DNA of 64,000 bases from a virus. Location: positions 38,211-102,210 of the IMG/VR virus record IMGVR_UViG_3300032163_000004. One strand, given 5' to 3'. The notes below the pieces were generated by a model, which saw only the letters and a list, made by a program, of their open reading frames with translations, was not told the DNA's origin and made no database searches. Positions 36,502 to 45,852 of this stretch are shown in pieces (positions within the stretch are counted from its first letter, which is position 1; each line of letters opens with the position of its first letter). A program made the translations under genes and the position numbers.

Positions 36502-37329
36502 CTACCACTCTTTAGTAAGTTTTTCATCATTTATAATAGCCTCGTAAAACTCAGAGAAACTTATTCCTTCAAGGTATTTGTCTGTATCGTTTTCTACTTT
36601 TTTAAGATCGACTTCTACACCTTTATTTTTAGTAAGAAGATTACAAGGACTATAACTTAAAGATCCACAGTGAACTCCAAGTTTATGTTCTAACCCTAAA
36701 ATATAAGGTCTTCCACCAGTTACTCTTTCTAATTTACCCCAATATAATTGATCATGTCTCTTGTTGACACCAACTAATCTTTTAAGATCTAACAAACCAA
36801 CTTTACTAAAAAAATCATTTTTAAAACTCCATAATCCTGACCCGCCATTTTTTCCAATACTTGCTTTAACTCCAGCTATTATTTGTTTGACTTCTTTTCT
36901 TTCGTTAATACCGCCAGGAATATGACTTATAACTAAAACATCCTTAAGCGCATTCTTTGAAACATCTAACCAAGCTTGTTTAAGCACTGAATCCCAACCA
37001 GGTGTAACTATAACGTCAGAATCTAAACATACCAAAAAATTATACTTATCTTTTTTTAAATCTTGTTCATGTTGCAAACCAAAAAAGTTAAATGTTGCAG
37101 CTTTTGAAAAGCAATCAAAAGTAGAATTCTTTGTAGTAAAAGTTACCTGATCTACCAAACCTTTTTCGTATAACTTATAACACAGTGCAAAGTGTTGTTC
37201 AACTTTACAATCTGTTAAGTTATCATAGATATACAAATGTGGTAATTCGTCTGAATGTTTTAACAGAGCTTCTATACAAAACTTAGATATTAAAAGACGA
37301 TTTCGAACACTTAAGAATACTTTATACAT
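36502..37329 (-). CDS. Glycosyltransferase, GT-A fold (family 2-like)
   Basis: YKVFLSVRNRLLISKFCIEA starts the nucleotide-binding fold; FLVCLDSDVIVTPGWD carries the DxD metal motif; SGLWSFKNDFFSKVGLLD and GLEHKLGVHCGS give the acceptor side. Overlaps the upstream endonuclease by eight bases. Confidence 0.8.
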   Translation of the reverse strand: MYKVFLSVRNRLLISKFCIEALLKHSDELPHLYIYDNLTDCKVEQHFALCYKLYEKGLVDQVTFTTKNSTFDCFSKAATFNFFGLQHEQDLKKDKYNFLVCLDSDVIVTPGWDSVLKQAWLDVSKNALKDVLVISHIPGGINERKEVKQIIAGVKASIGKNGGSGLWSFKNDFFSKVGLLDLKRLVGVNKRHDQLYWGKLERVTGGRPYILGLEHKLGVHCGSLSYSPCNLLTKNKGVEVDLKKVENDTDKYLEGISFSEFYEAIINDEKLTKEW

Positions 37330-38053
37330 TTTGAAACTCCAAAATTTTTCGTTTTAGACTATTTAAATCTTGAAGTTCTTCTTCCCAAATAATTAATGTT
37401 CGATAACCTTGTTCTTTAAAATGTTGTAGTCTACTAAATTCATCCTCTTCTTTATGCCAGAATCTTCCAAAAAATTCTATTAATTTTTTTTCTTCTCCAT
37501 TTATGAAATCTGGATTTTTTCCAGCAATCCAGACTTGACCATCACCAACATAGTTATATTTGTTTGTAACTACTTCATCTAAAAAATTCGTTAGAAATAC
37601 TTCAGGTTTAGTAGGTTTTTGTAGTAGTAAACATTTTTTTCTAAAACTAGAATCATTCCATTTTTCTTTCATCTTTCTAGACATTATATCTCTTTGATTT
37701 TTAGAGACTTGTTTTCCTTTACGCCCTTTACCAATTTTCTCTTTAGTTTCATTTGTATGATGTTTTCCATAAAATGGATTTTTCTCTCCTGTAATATCTG
37801 CATGATTTTCTTTTATCTTTTTTCTAGTTTCTTCTGACCTTCTTATACCTGTTAATTTTTCACTTATCTTTTTCTTATGTTCTTCTGAGAAAGATCTCTT
37901 CAGCTTTCTCTTATGCTCACTAGAAAAATGTCTACCCAGTTGCCCAAACTTTTTCCTATTCTCAGAGCATTGGGAAGAAAATTTATTACAACACCACTTC
38001 CCATTTTTAAATTGGTATTTTGCTTCTTGATCACAACCATAAGCACATAACAT
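37322..38053 (-). CDS. Homing endonuclease with zinc module and Vsr-like nuclease
   Basis: Same N-terminal module (CAYGCDQEAKYQFKNGKWCC), several NUMOD3 repeats (FSEEHKKKISEKLTGIRRSE, GEKNPFYGKHH), but a different C-terminal nuclease: PDFINGEEKKLIEFFGRFWH, then GYRTLIIWEEEL, which is the canonical Vsr order (D...E..G..WH...W). Shows recombination of shared DNA-binding modules with distinct nucleases. Confidence 0.85.
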   Translation of the reverse strand: MLCAYGCDQEAKYQFKNGKWCCNKFSSQCSENRKKFGQLGRHFSSEHKRKLKRSFSEEHKKKISEKLTGIRRSEETRKKIKENHADITGEKNPFYGKHHTNETKEKIGKGRKGKQVSKNQRDIMSRKMKEKWNDSSFRKKCLLLQKPTKPEVFLTNFLDEVVTNKYNYVGDGQVWIAGKNPDFINGEEKKLIEFFGRFWHKEEDEFSRLQHFKEQGYRTLIIWEEELQDLNSLKRKILEFQNV

Positions 38054-38059
38054 TAAAAA

Positions 38060-39352
38060 TTACCTCTGCAGTAGTTCTTCAAATTTTGTAATAATTTCTA
38101 CAGTATTCAATTCATCATAACATTTACTATGCCCTCCAAAATCTGACTCTGGGCAAGGAATATGACCATGTCTAAAACAAGGAGCACACCTCTTCTTAGA
38201 ATCTATCCAATCACATAAATCTTTTGAATACGTTTCAAGTCTAACATATCCAGGAAAAGGACCAAATATCCCTAATGTTTTAACTCCTAAAGATATTGCT
38301 ATATGATTTAAAGCAGTATCAGTTGCTAGTGTTATTTTTGATAAAGAACATAAAGCTATCGTATCATCTATTCCTTTAGAATACTTACAAAAATTATAAA
38401 CTGAATCTTTATTATCTAGAATAGAAATGAAATTTCGTATCATCTCTTCTTGCTTTGGAGAATCTGTAATAACTACTTTATGTCCTTTAGATGTTAACTT
38501 ATCAATAATAGATTTCCAAAACTTTGGACTAGGTGTTCTAATTGGACTAGAAGCTCTAACTTGTATCAAGACAAAAGACTTTTCATCCAAACCCCATTCT
38601 TTTAAAACACTTTTACAGTAAGCTATTTTTTCTTCTTTCGGACTTTGTTTTGGAACTAAGTCTTTATCTTCAATTTGTAGATTCAACCACTTCCTAAACA
38701 ACTTATAACAATTTGTAGTTTCAGCTTCTGCACAACGTTCAATAACTCCTTCAAAAACTGCATGGTAATCAGCTTTCCACAGATAACTTAGATTAAATGG
38801 AAGATCTATTAAATTATCAATTACTCGTTCGTTGTCATCAACAATATCATCTTGCCATGTTTCAACCATCGGTTGATATTGCGGACCACAAGCAAATACA
38901 ATTTTACATGGACTAAAATTTTCTTTTATATGAACTAAAATGGGTTTGATAAAGAGAAGATCTCCGATGCCGCCGGTCCGCCAAAATAAGATAGTTTTTC
39001 CTTGTAGGTTTTCTCCTTTATATGGTTTATAAACATTTTTAAATTTGATTCCAGATGGTCTAAGGATTCGTTCATTCGTAACAGGATTATAATGTAATTG
39101 GTGGTAAACTGTTACACTAGAAACATACTTAGATCTTTTATAGATATTTTGTTTCTTAAAATTATTCTGAATAAAACTAGTATCTTTAACACATTCTGAT
39201 ATAATTATATTTGGAGGGTCTAGTGCTAGTTCTTCTAAGGTCTTAACTTTTTTAACTCCTTCTTCTATTCCAAGTTGTTGATATTCAAATTTCGTTACTG
39301 GTTTAAAGTTATCCCTTTTCACATTTACAAGTTTTATTCTCTCTTCATCCAT
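38060..39352 (-). CDS. Glycosyltransferase family 9 (heptosyltransferase-like)
   Basis: ILFWRTGGIGDLLFIKPILV is the family N-terminal signature; SFVLIQVRASSPIRTPSPKF, DSPKQEEMI and TLATDTALNHIAISLGVKTL with IFGPFPG match the C-terminal donor site; CAPCFRHGHIPCPE supplies the cysteine cluster common near the end. About 130 N-terminal residues are extra. At 430 aa it is longer than typical (about 350). Confidence 0.88.
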   Translation of the reverse strand: MDEERIKLVNVKRDNFKPVTKFEYQQLGIEEGVKKVKTLEELALDPPNIIISECVKDTSFIQNNFKKQNIYKRSKYVSSVTVYHQLHYNPVTNERILRPSGIKFKNVYKPYKGENLQGKTILFWRTGGIGDLLFIKPILVHIKENFSPCKIVFACGPQYQPMVETWQDDIVDDNERVIDNLIDLPFNLSYLWKADYHAVFEGVIERCAEAETTNCYKLFRKWLNLQIEDKDLVPKQSPKEEKIAYCKSVLKEWGLDEKSFVLIQVRASSPIRTPSPKFWKSIIDKLTSKGHKVVITDSPKQEEMIRNFISILDNKDSVYNFCKYSKGIDDTIALCSLSKITLATDTALNHIAISLGVKTLGIFGPFPGYVRLETYSKDLCDWIDSKKRCAPCFRHGHIPCPESDFGGHSKCYDELNTVEIITKFEELLQR

Positions 39353-39378
39353 TCTATTTTCCCTTCCTATTTAAGAAT

Positions 39379-39879
39379 TCATTCTTCATTTATCTTTGTA
39401 ATAGCTAGTTCAATTGTGTCTCTTAATTCTCTTGGGTTAACAAATAGTTCTGACTGTCCCATTGTAGATATCCATTGATAGTCACTATGTTCTTTAGAGA
39501 GTTTAATTTCTTGTTCTGGTGGATCTAAGGAGCATAAAAAATTGTATTGAGTACTCTTTCTTTTTCCTTCATCTGCAATGTAAGTGAACTTATCTAAATA
39601 AGAAAGAATTTTAATATTTACTCCTACCTCTTCTCTTACTTCTCTTTTTAAACAGTCAGTAATTTTTTCTCTTGGACCTTTATCACATTTCCCACGAGGG
39701 ACTTCCCATTGGTTAGGCCACTTATCATTTTCAGATCTTTTGATTAGTAAAAATACTATTTCTCCATCTTCATTCTTTTTAAATATAATAGCTCCACTAA
39801 CATTCATTTCTTTCTCTACATCTTCATCATAACCAAGAAGAGTTTCCAAAAAGTGTTTTAGTTCATATTTTTCGTACAT
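39379..39879 (-). CDS. Nudix hydrolase
   Basis: NVSGAIIFKKNEDGEIVFLL followed by WEVPRGKCDKG and the box EKITDCLKREVREEVGV, holding REVREEVG. The glycine-to-glutamate spacing of the box is slightly long. Nudix enzymes hydrolyse nucleoside diphosphates linked to other groups (nucleotide sugars, NAD, caps). Adjacent glycosyltransferases make a nucleotide-sugar substrate attractive, without proof. Confidence 0.85.
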   Translation of the reverse strand: MYEKYELKHFLETLLGYDEDVEKEMNVSGAIIFKKNEDGEIVFLLIKRSENDKWPNQWEVPRGKCDKGPREKITDCLKREVREEVGVNIKILSYLDKFTYIADEGKRKSTQYNFLCSLDPPEQEIKLSKEHSDYQWISTMGQSELFVNPRELRDTIELAITKINEE

Positions 39880-39881
39880 TT

Positions 39882-41147
39882 TTAGCTTCCTGTAGAATAC
39901 ACTAACAATTGTAGTATTTGATCTTTTTCTAAAGCTACTTCAGGTTTCTTTATAAATAAATTCAATCCATCATCACTAATATAATAATGATCTCTATATT
40001 TTAAATAACCATTTGAAGATAGTATTAGAAGAGCATCGTTGTCTGTAATTTGATATCGTAAGACAATCATTATATCCGAGGTAGAATCTGCTTGTTCTTG
40101 CGTAACTTGATGGGCGTACACATCATTAAGAACATAATCTTCTCTTTTAGTTACATTAGCATGATCTGATTTTATAACTTGAAAGTAATCTTCAGATGTT
40201 GAATCTACAGACACATCCCAATAAAAGTTAATAAGAGATCTATCTGAAATAATGTCTTGTTGACTATAATAAGGAGAGTAATTTAAAGTATGTCTAACAT
40301 CTAACTTAATATTTTGGACTAAGTGATCAGTAAGTACCATTATCATTGATGGCATTTCAAGTTGGTATTCTATTGTAAAAGATAGTCTCCAATCTGCTAG
40401 TCTATCTGTACCTCCATATTTTGTAGAAGCATCTGTAAGAGATTTTAATTCAAATCTAGGTCTCATTCTACATGGCACAACTATTTCATTTTTATTAGTC
40501 GTTTTTATAAGTACTTCACTAGCTTGTGATTTATCCCAATCTAAAGTATGTCGAACCCCTGTATATGGATTATTATATTCATACAAATAAACCTCTGATG
40601 GTAAAATTAAAAAAGAGTTAAACCATTGGGGATAAATAGGTCTTCCTATATCTCCAAACTGTTGAATAAGTAAAATTCTCAAATCAAAATATTCATAGAA
40701 AGATGGAAGGAGAGTTATCATTTCAAACTCCCCTTTTAATCGAGAAAATCCAACACAAACTCTAACATCATTATCTTCGTATATTGGATCATACAATCTT
40801 GATATTAATCCTGGAGCTAAGTTAGGAAATCGCCAGCCTATTTGTCTTGCACCCGATGCTGTTTCATCAAGACCAAATTCTCCAGTTGGATTTAAAATTA
40901 AAGCCGGCAGATTTGGTTTGTCAGGATTTCTACCAAGTTCAATTTGTTTATTTATGTATTCTACACCTTTATCATACGTGCCGATAATTTTCCATTGAAA
41001 TCTAGGATATAATTCACCAAACCAATCTAGAGAAGCTTTTACAAAATCAGCAAATACATTGTGAATATATTGATAATTGTAGCGCTCATCAATCATATCC
41101 TTATCTGATACGTTTTGATCTGGAACGAAAACAGATTGATCTGTCAT
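39882..41147 (-). CDS. Putative virion structural protein, 421 aa
   Basis: Beta-rich, aromatic protein with no enzymatic motif: IGWRFPNLAPGLISRLYDPI, PYTGVRHTLDWDKSQASEVL, YSPYYSQQDIISDRSLINFY. Size, composition and neighbourhood with 41160-44091 suggest a tail or neck component, but I cannot match a named family. Confidence 0.5.
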   Translation of the reverse strand: MTDQSVFVPDQNVSDKDMIDERYNYQYIHNVFADFVKASLDWFGELYPRFQWKIIGTYDKGVEYINKQIELGRNPDKPNLPALILNPTGEFGLDETASGARQIGWRFPNLAPGLISRLYDPIYEDNDVRVCVGFSRLKGEFEMITLLPSFYEYFDLRILLIQQFGDIGRPIYPQWFNSFLILPSEVYLYEYNNPYTGVRHTLDWDKSQASEVLIKTTNKNEIVVPCRMRPRFELKSLTDASTKYGGTDRLADWRLSFTIEYQLEMPSMIMVLTDHLVQNIKLDVRHTLNYSPYYSQQDIISDRSLINFYWDVSVDSTSEDYFQVIKSDHANVTKREDYVLNDVYAHQVTQEQADSTSDIMIVLRYQITDNDALLILSSNGYLKYRDHYYISDDGLNLFIKKPEVALEKDQILQLLVYSTGS

Positions 41148-41159
41148 TTTATATTTTCC

Positions 41160-41768
41160 TTAGTTATCAGTAGTTAAGTTTATAGTTCCTTCAGTATGTA
41201 CTATTTCCATGCCCTCTTTTCCCATTTTAGAATCATTATAAAATTCATCTAATAAATTAAGAGCAGGGGTAGTAGATATTTGTAATCCTGTAGTTCTAAC
41301 GACTTTCTTGGAGAGCTTTTTTATAATATTTTGTCTTTCTGCAATTATAAAAATAAAGTCATTTGAAAAAGAAGTTAAAGTAAAACCATATAAAGTTAGA
41401 TTATCATAAAACACTTTCTCTTCATATTCTACTTTAGCAAGGTTAAGAGTTTCATTAAAAATAAAATTTATATCAGAATCATATTGTCTTTTTACAGAAT
41501 GAAATTGATTAAGGATATCTAATGTATTCTTTCTAAAGTTATGAAGGTTCAAAAACGTTTCACAAAACCTACTAGCTTCAATACTCTTAAACATATTTAT
41601 CTTAGCAGCATGTTCAAGATTTCTATCATTTTTAAAATCTCGTTCTATCCCAAATAATACAAATGGTGATCTTTTACTAAAAAATACAGAAATGTTATAA
41701 AATCCATCTAGAAAAGGAAGTCTAAGATTATAGCTTCTTTCAAAAGTTTTCCCTAGTTCAAGTGGCAT
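41160..41768 (-). CDS. Hypothetical protein, possibly virion-associated, 202 aa
   Basis: Starts PLELGKTFERSYNLRLPFLD; mixed alpha/beta, no motif. It is transcribed with the 421-aa and 658-aa proteins on either side. Function unknown. Confidence 0.5.
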   Translation of the reverse strand: MPLELGKTFERSYNLRLPFLDGFYNISVFFSKRSPFVLFGIERDFKNDRNLEHAAKINMFKSIEASRFCETFLNLHNFRKNTLDILNQFHSVKRQYDSDINFIFNETLNLAKVEYEEKVFYDNLTLYGFTLTSFSNDFIFIIAERQNIIKKLSKKVVRTTGLQISTTPALNLLDEFYNDSKMGKEGMEIVHTEGTINLTTDN

Positions 41769-41787
41769 AACAGTTTCTCCAGCACTC

Positions 41788-42102
41788 TTATTTCGAAAGA
41801 AATTTTGTTAATGAAGATTGTATCATGCATACTAAATCTTTATTAAGATCAAGAACAAACCATTTATCTGGTCCCACATCTATAACATATATCTTAGAGA
41901 GATACTTTTCTGAAACATATTTTACATAGTCTTGTTGCATTACAAAAATGGTATCTGCCCATTCGAAAAGCATTTCTAAAGTTTCTTTAGAATTCCTATT
42001 CCAACCACAACATAAAGCATCTATATGGTAGTAACTCTTTAGGATATAAGCGCAAGTAACACTTCTAGAATTAGCATCTTGACATAAGCAAACTGCCTTC
42101 AT
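41788..42102 (-). CDS. Tyrosine-phosphatase-like protein, 104 aa
   Basis: KAVCLCQDANSRSVTCAYIL contains C-x5-R-S (CQDANSRS), the phosphate-binding loop of low-molecular-weight and dual-specificity phosphatases. FEWADTIFVMQQDY and YLSKIYVIDVGPDKW match the rest of a compact predicted phosphatase family. A general-acid aspartate may be in IDVGPD. Target unknown. Confidence 0.65.
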   Translation of the reverse strand: MKAVCLCQDANSRSVTCAYILKSYYHIDALCCGWNRNSKETLEMLFEWADTIFVMQQDYVKYVSEKYLSKIYVIDVGPDKWFVLDLNKDLVCMIQSSLTKFLSK

Positions 42103-42114
42103 TAATTCTCCATT

Positions 42115-44091
42115 CTATCTAGTTAAACTCGACCAATCAACTGTCTTTCCATTCGTAACTGGGTTCTTTACTTTATTAAGTATAAGATCTTTCGATAACA
42201 TACACTCTTCAGCTTTTGTATAGAATTCGCTAAGAGGATCTTTCTTACTACTTTCATTCCATTCATATAGTGATCGGATGATATGTTCACCTAGTTCTTC
42301 TGACACAAAATCTTTATTGTTAAAATCAAAATCTGAACTTGAATCACCAATTTCTGATATGTGAGAAATAAATAATTCTTTAATTTTTTCAGGTATTTCA
42401 CTCTCATATCTCTTTATGTATTTAAGGAGACCAGTCTCCTTTTTCTTTAATTGCTTTTTTGACTTTCCATTTGGGGAAAATAGTTGAAGAATGTCTTTAG
42501 ATACATAATCTAAATCAACATACTTAATTAATTCTTCTACTTTTGTTAAATCTGTTCCAGTTTTTTCAGCTACTTCTAATCGAACAATCTCATTTGTAAT
42601 TTGTTCAATACTAAAGTTATTGTTAGAAGGAAGTTTAACAGTTCCTTCAGAATACATACCATGGTGAAGATCAGATACAAGCATTTTATCAGGAAGTTTT
42701 TTAAATGCTGCGGATATAAAATCTAGAATTTCTCTTTCATCTACTTGAGTACAGTTATATTTTTCTAATAAGTGTTCGTACTCTTTGAAGAATCCAATAT
42801 CTTTATAACTTTTAAAATTTCTAGATAATATACTTTTAACTACATCCTCTCCATTAGGCTCAAGAAAACTGAAAATTAACACGTCAGTAAAACATCTTAA
42901 AGCAAAATACGTAAGGGATTTATTAGCATTTGCATCATTTATTTTATCTTGTAACCTTCCTCTTAAACATTTTATATATGATAGAATCAATAAGAAATCT
43001 AACGAAAGTTCTATATTAAGTTCTTGAGTTTTTAATCCATCTGGTTTGTAAGTAATCATTGGAATAGCCATCGGGAATGAAGACCCATTTAATGTATAAC
43101 CCATAAGTGCTTCTGAAAACCAGAGCTTTGATAAATATAACGTTGACTTCATTTCATCTTCTGATATTCCCGGTAAAAATTCAAGTTGTTCATTTATTTC
43201 AAGAGAATTCTTAATAGAATCAATAATTGTCAATATTGGAGTATTCATTATATAAGACGAATGAAGTAACGCTTCAATATTTGATATATCATTCTTCAAA
43301 ACTTTAGTGATAAACACACTCTTAACTTCTAAAGTCTTTTTAGTTTGATCTAATATTTGAGACTTCTCAGAATTGTCAATTTCTGGAACTTTTATATTCG
43401 AAAAATCACTTCCTAAAAATTTATCAAGCTCTTCATATTTTTGATCTAAAAACTGTTCTCCTTCTATTGGAATCACTTCTTTTGATAAAACAGAATGTGT
43501 ATTATTAACGTTTGTTAACGAACCCATAAAAGAAGGTAGAGATTCTATTTTTCTAGTGTTTTCTTCAATTTTATCTATCAAAACTGATGTAAGAAAACTC
43601 TGCTTTAAATTTAAAACCAATGTAAAACTTAATCTATATAAATATGATAATACATCAAAAAATGATGATGCTAAATCAAAGTCTAAAATAACTCTACCAA
43701 AATCTGATTGGTTAAATACTATAGACATTAACACACACTTCAAGTCTGAATCAATTTTAGAATGTCTAAAGAAAATCTGCAGTTCTCTATTTCCAAACTT
43801 TTTAATTATTTGATAATTTTCTTCTCCACTGTAAACGTCATCAACTGATTTAATAACTTTGTCGAACTCTAATATTAATGAACGAACATTCTGGATAGAA
43901 AGCATACAACTTCTTCTTCTCTTATCATTTAAGTTAGTAATTGAAATGCTAAAATAAGGAAGAGAGAAATTTTTAGAATCTTGAGTTGATGTAGTTAAGG
44001 TAAGATCTAATGTAGAGTTGGTATTAAATTGTGAGTCTTTATAAAAGAAATATTGCTGGTTCAACCATATAGTATTCTCACTATCGTACAT
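42115..44091 (-). CDS. Large hypothetical protein, 658 aa
   Basis: Largest protein of the window. AAAGGAG precedes the start. The N-terminal 160 residues are beta-rich, the rest helical with many acidic residues; no nucleotide-binding or catalytic motif found. First gene of the leftward run that ends at the 421-aa protein, and divergent from the replication genes. A structural or assembly role is possible. Confidence 0.55.
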   Translation of the reverse strand: MYDSENTIWLNQQYFFYKDSQFNTNSTLDLTLTTSTQDSKNFSLPYFSISITNLNDKRRRSCMLSIQNVRSLILEFDKVIKSVDDVYSGEENYQIIKKFGNRELQIFFRHSKIDSDLKCVLMSIVFNQSDFGRVILDFDLASSFFDVLSYLYRLSFTLVLNLKQSFLTSVLIDKIEENTRKIESLPSFMGSLTNVNNTHSVLSKEVIPIEGEQFLDQKYEELDKFLGSDFSNIKVPEIDNSEKSQILDQTKKTLEVKSVFITKVLKNDISNIEALLHSSYIMNTPILTIIDSIKNSLEINEQLEFLPGISEDEMKSTLYLSKLWFSEALMGYTLNGSSFPMAIPMITYKPDGLKTQELNIELSLDFLLILSYIKCLRGRLQDKINDANANKSLTYFALRCFTDVLIFSFLEPNGEDVVKSILSRNFKSYKDIGFFKEYEHLLEKYNCTQVDEREILDFISAAFKKLPDKMLVSDLHHGMYSEGTVKLPSNNNFSIEQITNEIVRLEVAEKTGTDLTKVEELIKYVDLDYVSKDILQLFSPNGKSKKQLKKKETGLLKYIKRYESEIPEKIKELFISHISEIGDSSSDFDFNNKDFVSEELGEHIIRSLYEWNESSKKDPLSEFYTKAEECMLSKDLILNKVKNPVTNGKTVDWSSLTR

Positions 44092-44582
44092 AAAAATCTC
44101 CTTTCACTTAAAAAAAGTCCTCTATTTGTTGTTTGTTCTATTGGTAGGAAATTTAATCTTAGGATAGAAGTTGGTAGGAGGCGACATCGTCACCGGACGA
44201 GGTGGGTGTTTCACCCATCGAGGAGGAAAGATGTCGAAAGAGATGTAAAGTAATATAAACGGTGATTCTTTTTTGAGACTTAACTTACACCCCCCAAATA
44301 AATATAATAATAGATAATTTAATAACTCTGTCGGGGTGTCCCGCTAACAGAACTCCGTTCAGGCACCACAAGAATGTCCCAAACTAAAGTAGCGGAGTCC
44401 GGTGAGCATAAACCACTAATAGACTTCTCGATTTCGAAGACTTATCTTAAAATGTTATCTTATTCTTTTATTATTTATTCTTCATTATTTTATTCAATAT
44501 TCTCAGTTAAATTCTTGATTCAAATATAGATTCAAATATTTGTTATGAGAACAATCTATAAATTATAGAAAGGAAGAGAAAA
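44092..44582. other. Long divergent intergenic region with two RNA-like structures
   Basis: No gene. (i) CGACATC (44182-44188)/GATGTCG (44230-44236) closes a three-way junction with hairpins CGTC/GACG (44188-44199) and TGGGTG/CACCCA (44203-44217). (ii) CGGG/CCCG (44332-44343), ACTCCG (44352-44357)/CGGAGT (44393-44398) and a CTTC/GAAG hairpin near 44425-44440. Both are GC-rich against an AT-rich background. The rest is AT-rich and may hold promoters for the two divergent runs. Confidence 0.5.
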
Positions 44583-45113
44583 ATGAATGGATGGGATAAG
44601 TATTTCTTAGATGTATGTAATGCTGTTGCGAAAAATTCTAAATGTTTATCTAGACATGTTGGTTGTGTTTTAGTAAGAGATAAATCTATAATATCTCAAG
44701 GTTATAATGGACCTCCAAGAGGAGTACCTCACTGTGGAGATAGATACTTCATTGATAGTCTTATTATAAAAGAATTAGTAATGCATGAAATTAGTGTTGG
44801 AAGAGTTGACCTAAAAAGATGTCCAAGATATACTTTAGGATATAAATCAGGAGAAGGTCTTCATTTATGTAATGCAGGTCATGCTGAAAGAAATGTTTTG
44901 ATTTCTGCAGCTAGATTTGGAATTTCAACTAAAGATGCAAAACTTTATTGCGATTGTGGAACTCCTTGTGGAGATTGTTTAATAGAAATTATTAATGCTG
45001 GAATAGAAGAAATTATAGTTACTCATTTAGATTTATATGATGAGAAGTCTAAGTTTCTACTTTCTAGCAGTGGTATAAAAATAAGAACTTATCAACTACA
45101 GGAGGAAAAATAA
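44583..45113 (+). CDS. dCMP deaminase
   Basis: CNAGHAERNVLISAARFG supplies the HAE zinc/proton-shuttle motif and CGTPCGDCLIEIINAGIEEI the PCxxC ligands. The long insertion between residues 45 and 100, with CGDR and extra cysteine/histidine, resembles T4-type deaminases that bind a second zinc. It converts dCMP to dUMP, feeding the thymidylate synthase. First gene of the replication run; GAAAGGAAG upstream. Confidence 0.93.
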   Translation: MNGWDKYFLDVCNAVAKNSKCLSRHVGCVLVRDKSIISQGYNGPPRGVPHCGDRYFIDSLIIKELVMHEISVGRVDLKRCPRYTLGYKSGEGLHLCNAGHAERNVLISAARFGISTKDAKLYCDCGTPCGDCLIEIINAGIEEIIVTHLDLYDEKSKFLLSSSGIKIRTYQLQEEK

Positions 45114-45373
45114 TGGTTGCACAACTTGAACCATCAGTAGGAAAATGTCCTGAATGTGGTTATCATCATCCACCAATAGCTGTTGGACAAAAGTGTCCAA
45201 TGTCTAAACCAAAAGATTCTGAAGGAAAAGAAATTCAGACTAATGAATTTGTTTCTCAGATAAAAAATATAGTAGTTAGTCAAATACAAAAGAAACATAT
45301 TAAAGATACTAAAAAATTGTTTTCTTATGTTTTACTTCAGTTGAGTAAATATTTAGAAGGATATAAAGAATAA
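45113..45373 (+). CDS. Zinc-binding protein, 86 aa
   Basis: CPECGYHHPP and KCP in the first 30 residues form a zinc knuckle; the remainder is a charged helix. Overlaps the deaminase by one base. Function unknown, but it is in the replication run. Confidence 0.55.
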   Translation: MVAQLEPSVGKCPECGYHHPPIAVGQKCPMSKPKDSEGKEIQTNEFVSQIKNIVVSQIQKKHIKDTKKLFSYVLLQLSKYLEGYKE

Positions 45374-45391
45374 AAAAGAAAGGATAATGTT

Positions 45392-45838
45392 GTGATAGAA
45401 CAAACTTTAAAAGCAAAAACTAGGGATAAGATGACAAAGATTACAGATAATTTAATTCAACTTATTAAAGACAAACTTAAAGGTACGATGTTTGAAATTA
45501 ATCGTACTACTAAAGACGAAAAGAATACAGTTTTATATTCTGATCTTGCGATAATTAGGATATCTAAAGAGAAAGCCATTACAATTTCATTTCATGCTAT
45601 TATTAGAAGTGATGTAGCATATGTTATATTTTTAAAACTCAAAGAGATCAAGTCTATTAGGAAAGTTGATATTGTTCCAGCTTTTTTTTATGATGAGAAA
45701 GGACCAAAAGTTTACTATGGTAACGATGCAGAAGAAAGGTTAGTAAATGAACTTAGGAGAAATTTTATAAATGACTTTGTTAATGAACAAACTCAGATAA
45801 TGATCTTGAGGAATTTTAGATCCCCATATGTATGTTAA
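45392..45838 (+). CDS. Hypothetical protein of the replication run, 148 aa
   Basis: GTG start after AAAGGA. Alpha/beta protein with a helical start and strands VLYSDLAIIRIS, AITISFHAII, RKVDIVPAFFYD. Not recognised. Position between the deaminase and the clamp loader suggests a replication or recombination accessory. Confidence 0.55.
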   Translation: MIEQTLKAKTRDKMTKITDNLIQLIKDKLKGTMFEINRTTKDEKNTVLYSDLAIIRISKEKAITISFHAIIRSDVAYVIFLKLKEIKSIRKVDIVPAFFYDEKGPKVYYGNDAEERLVNELRRNFINDFVNEQTQIMILRNFRSPYVC

Positions 45839-45852
45839 TGAAGGAGTAGTGA

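Noticed and set aside
44160-44240. Hammerhead ribozyme in the three-way junction
   Set aside because: Neither strand contains the CUGANGA core with a matching GAAA segment.
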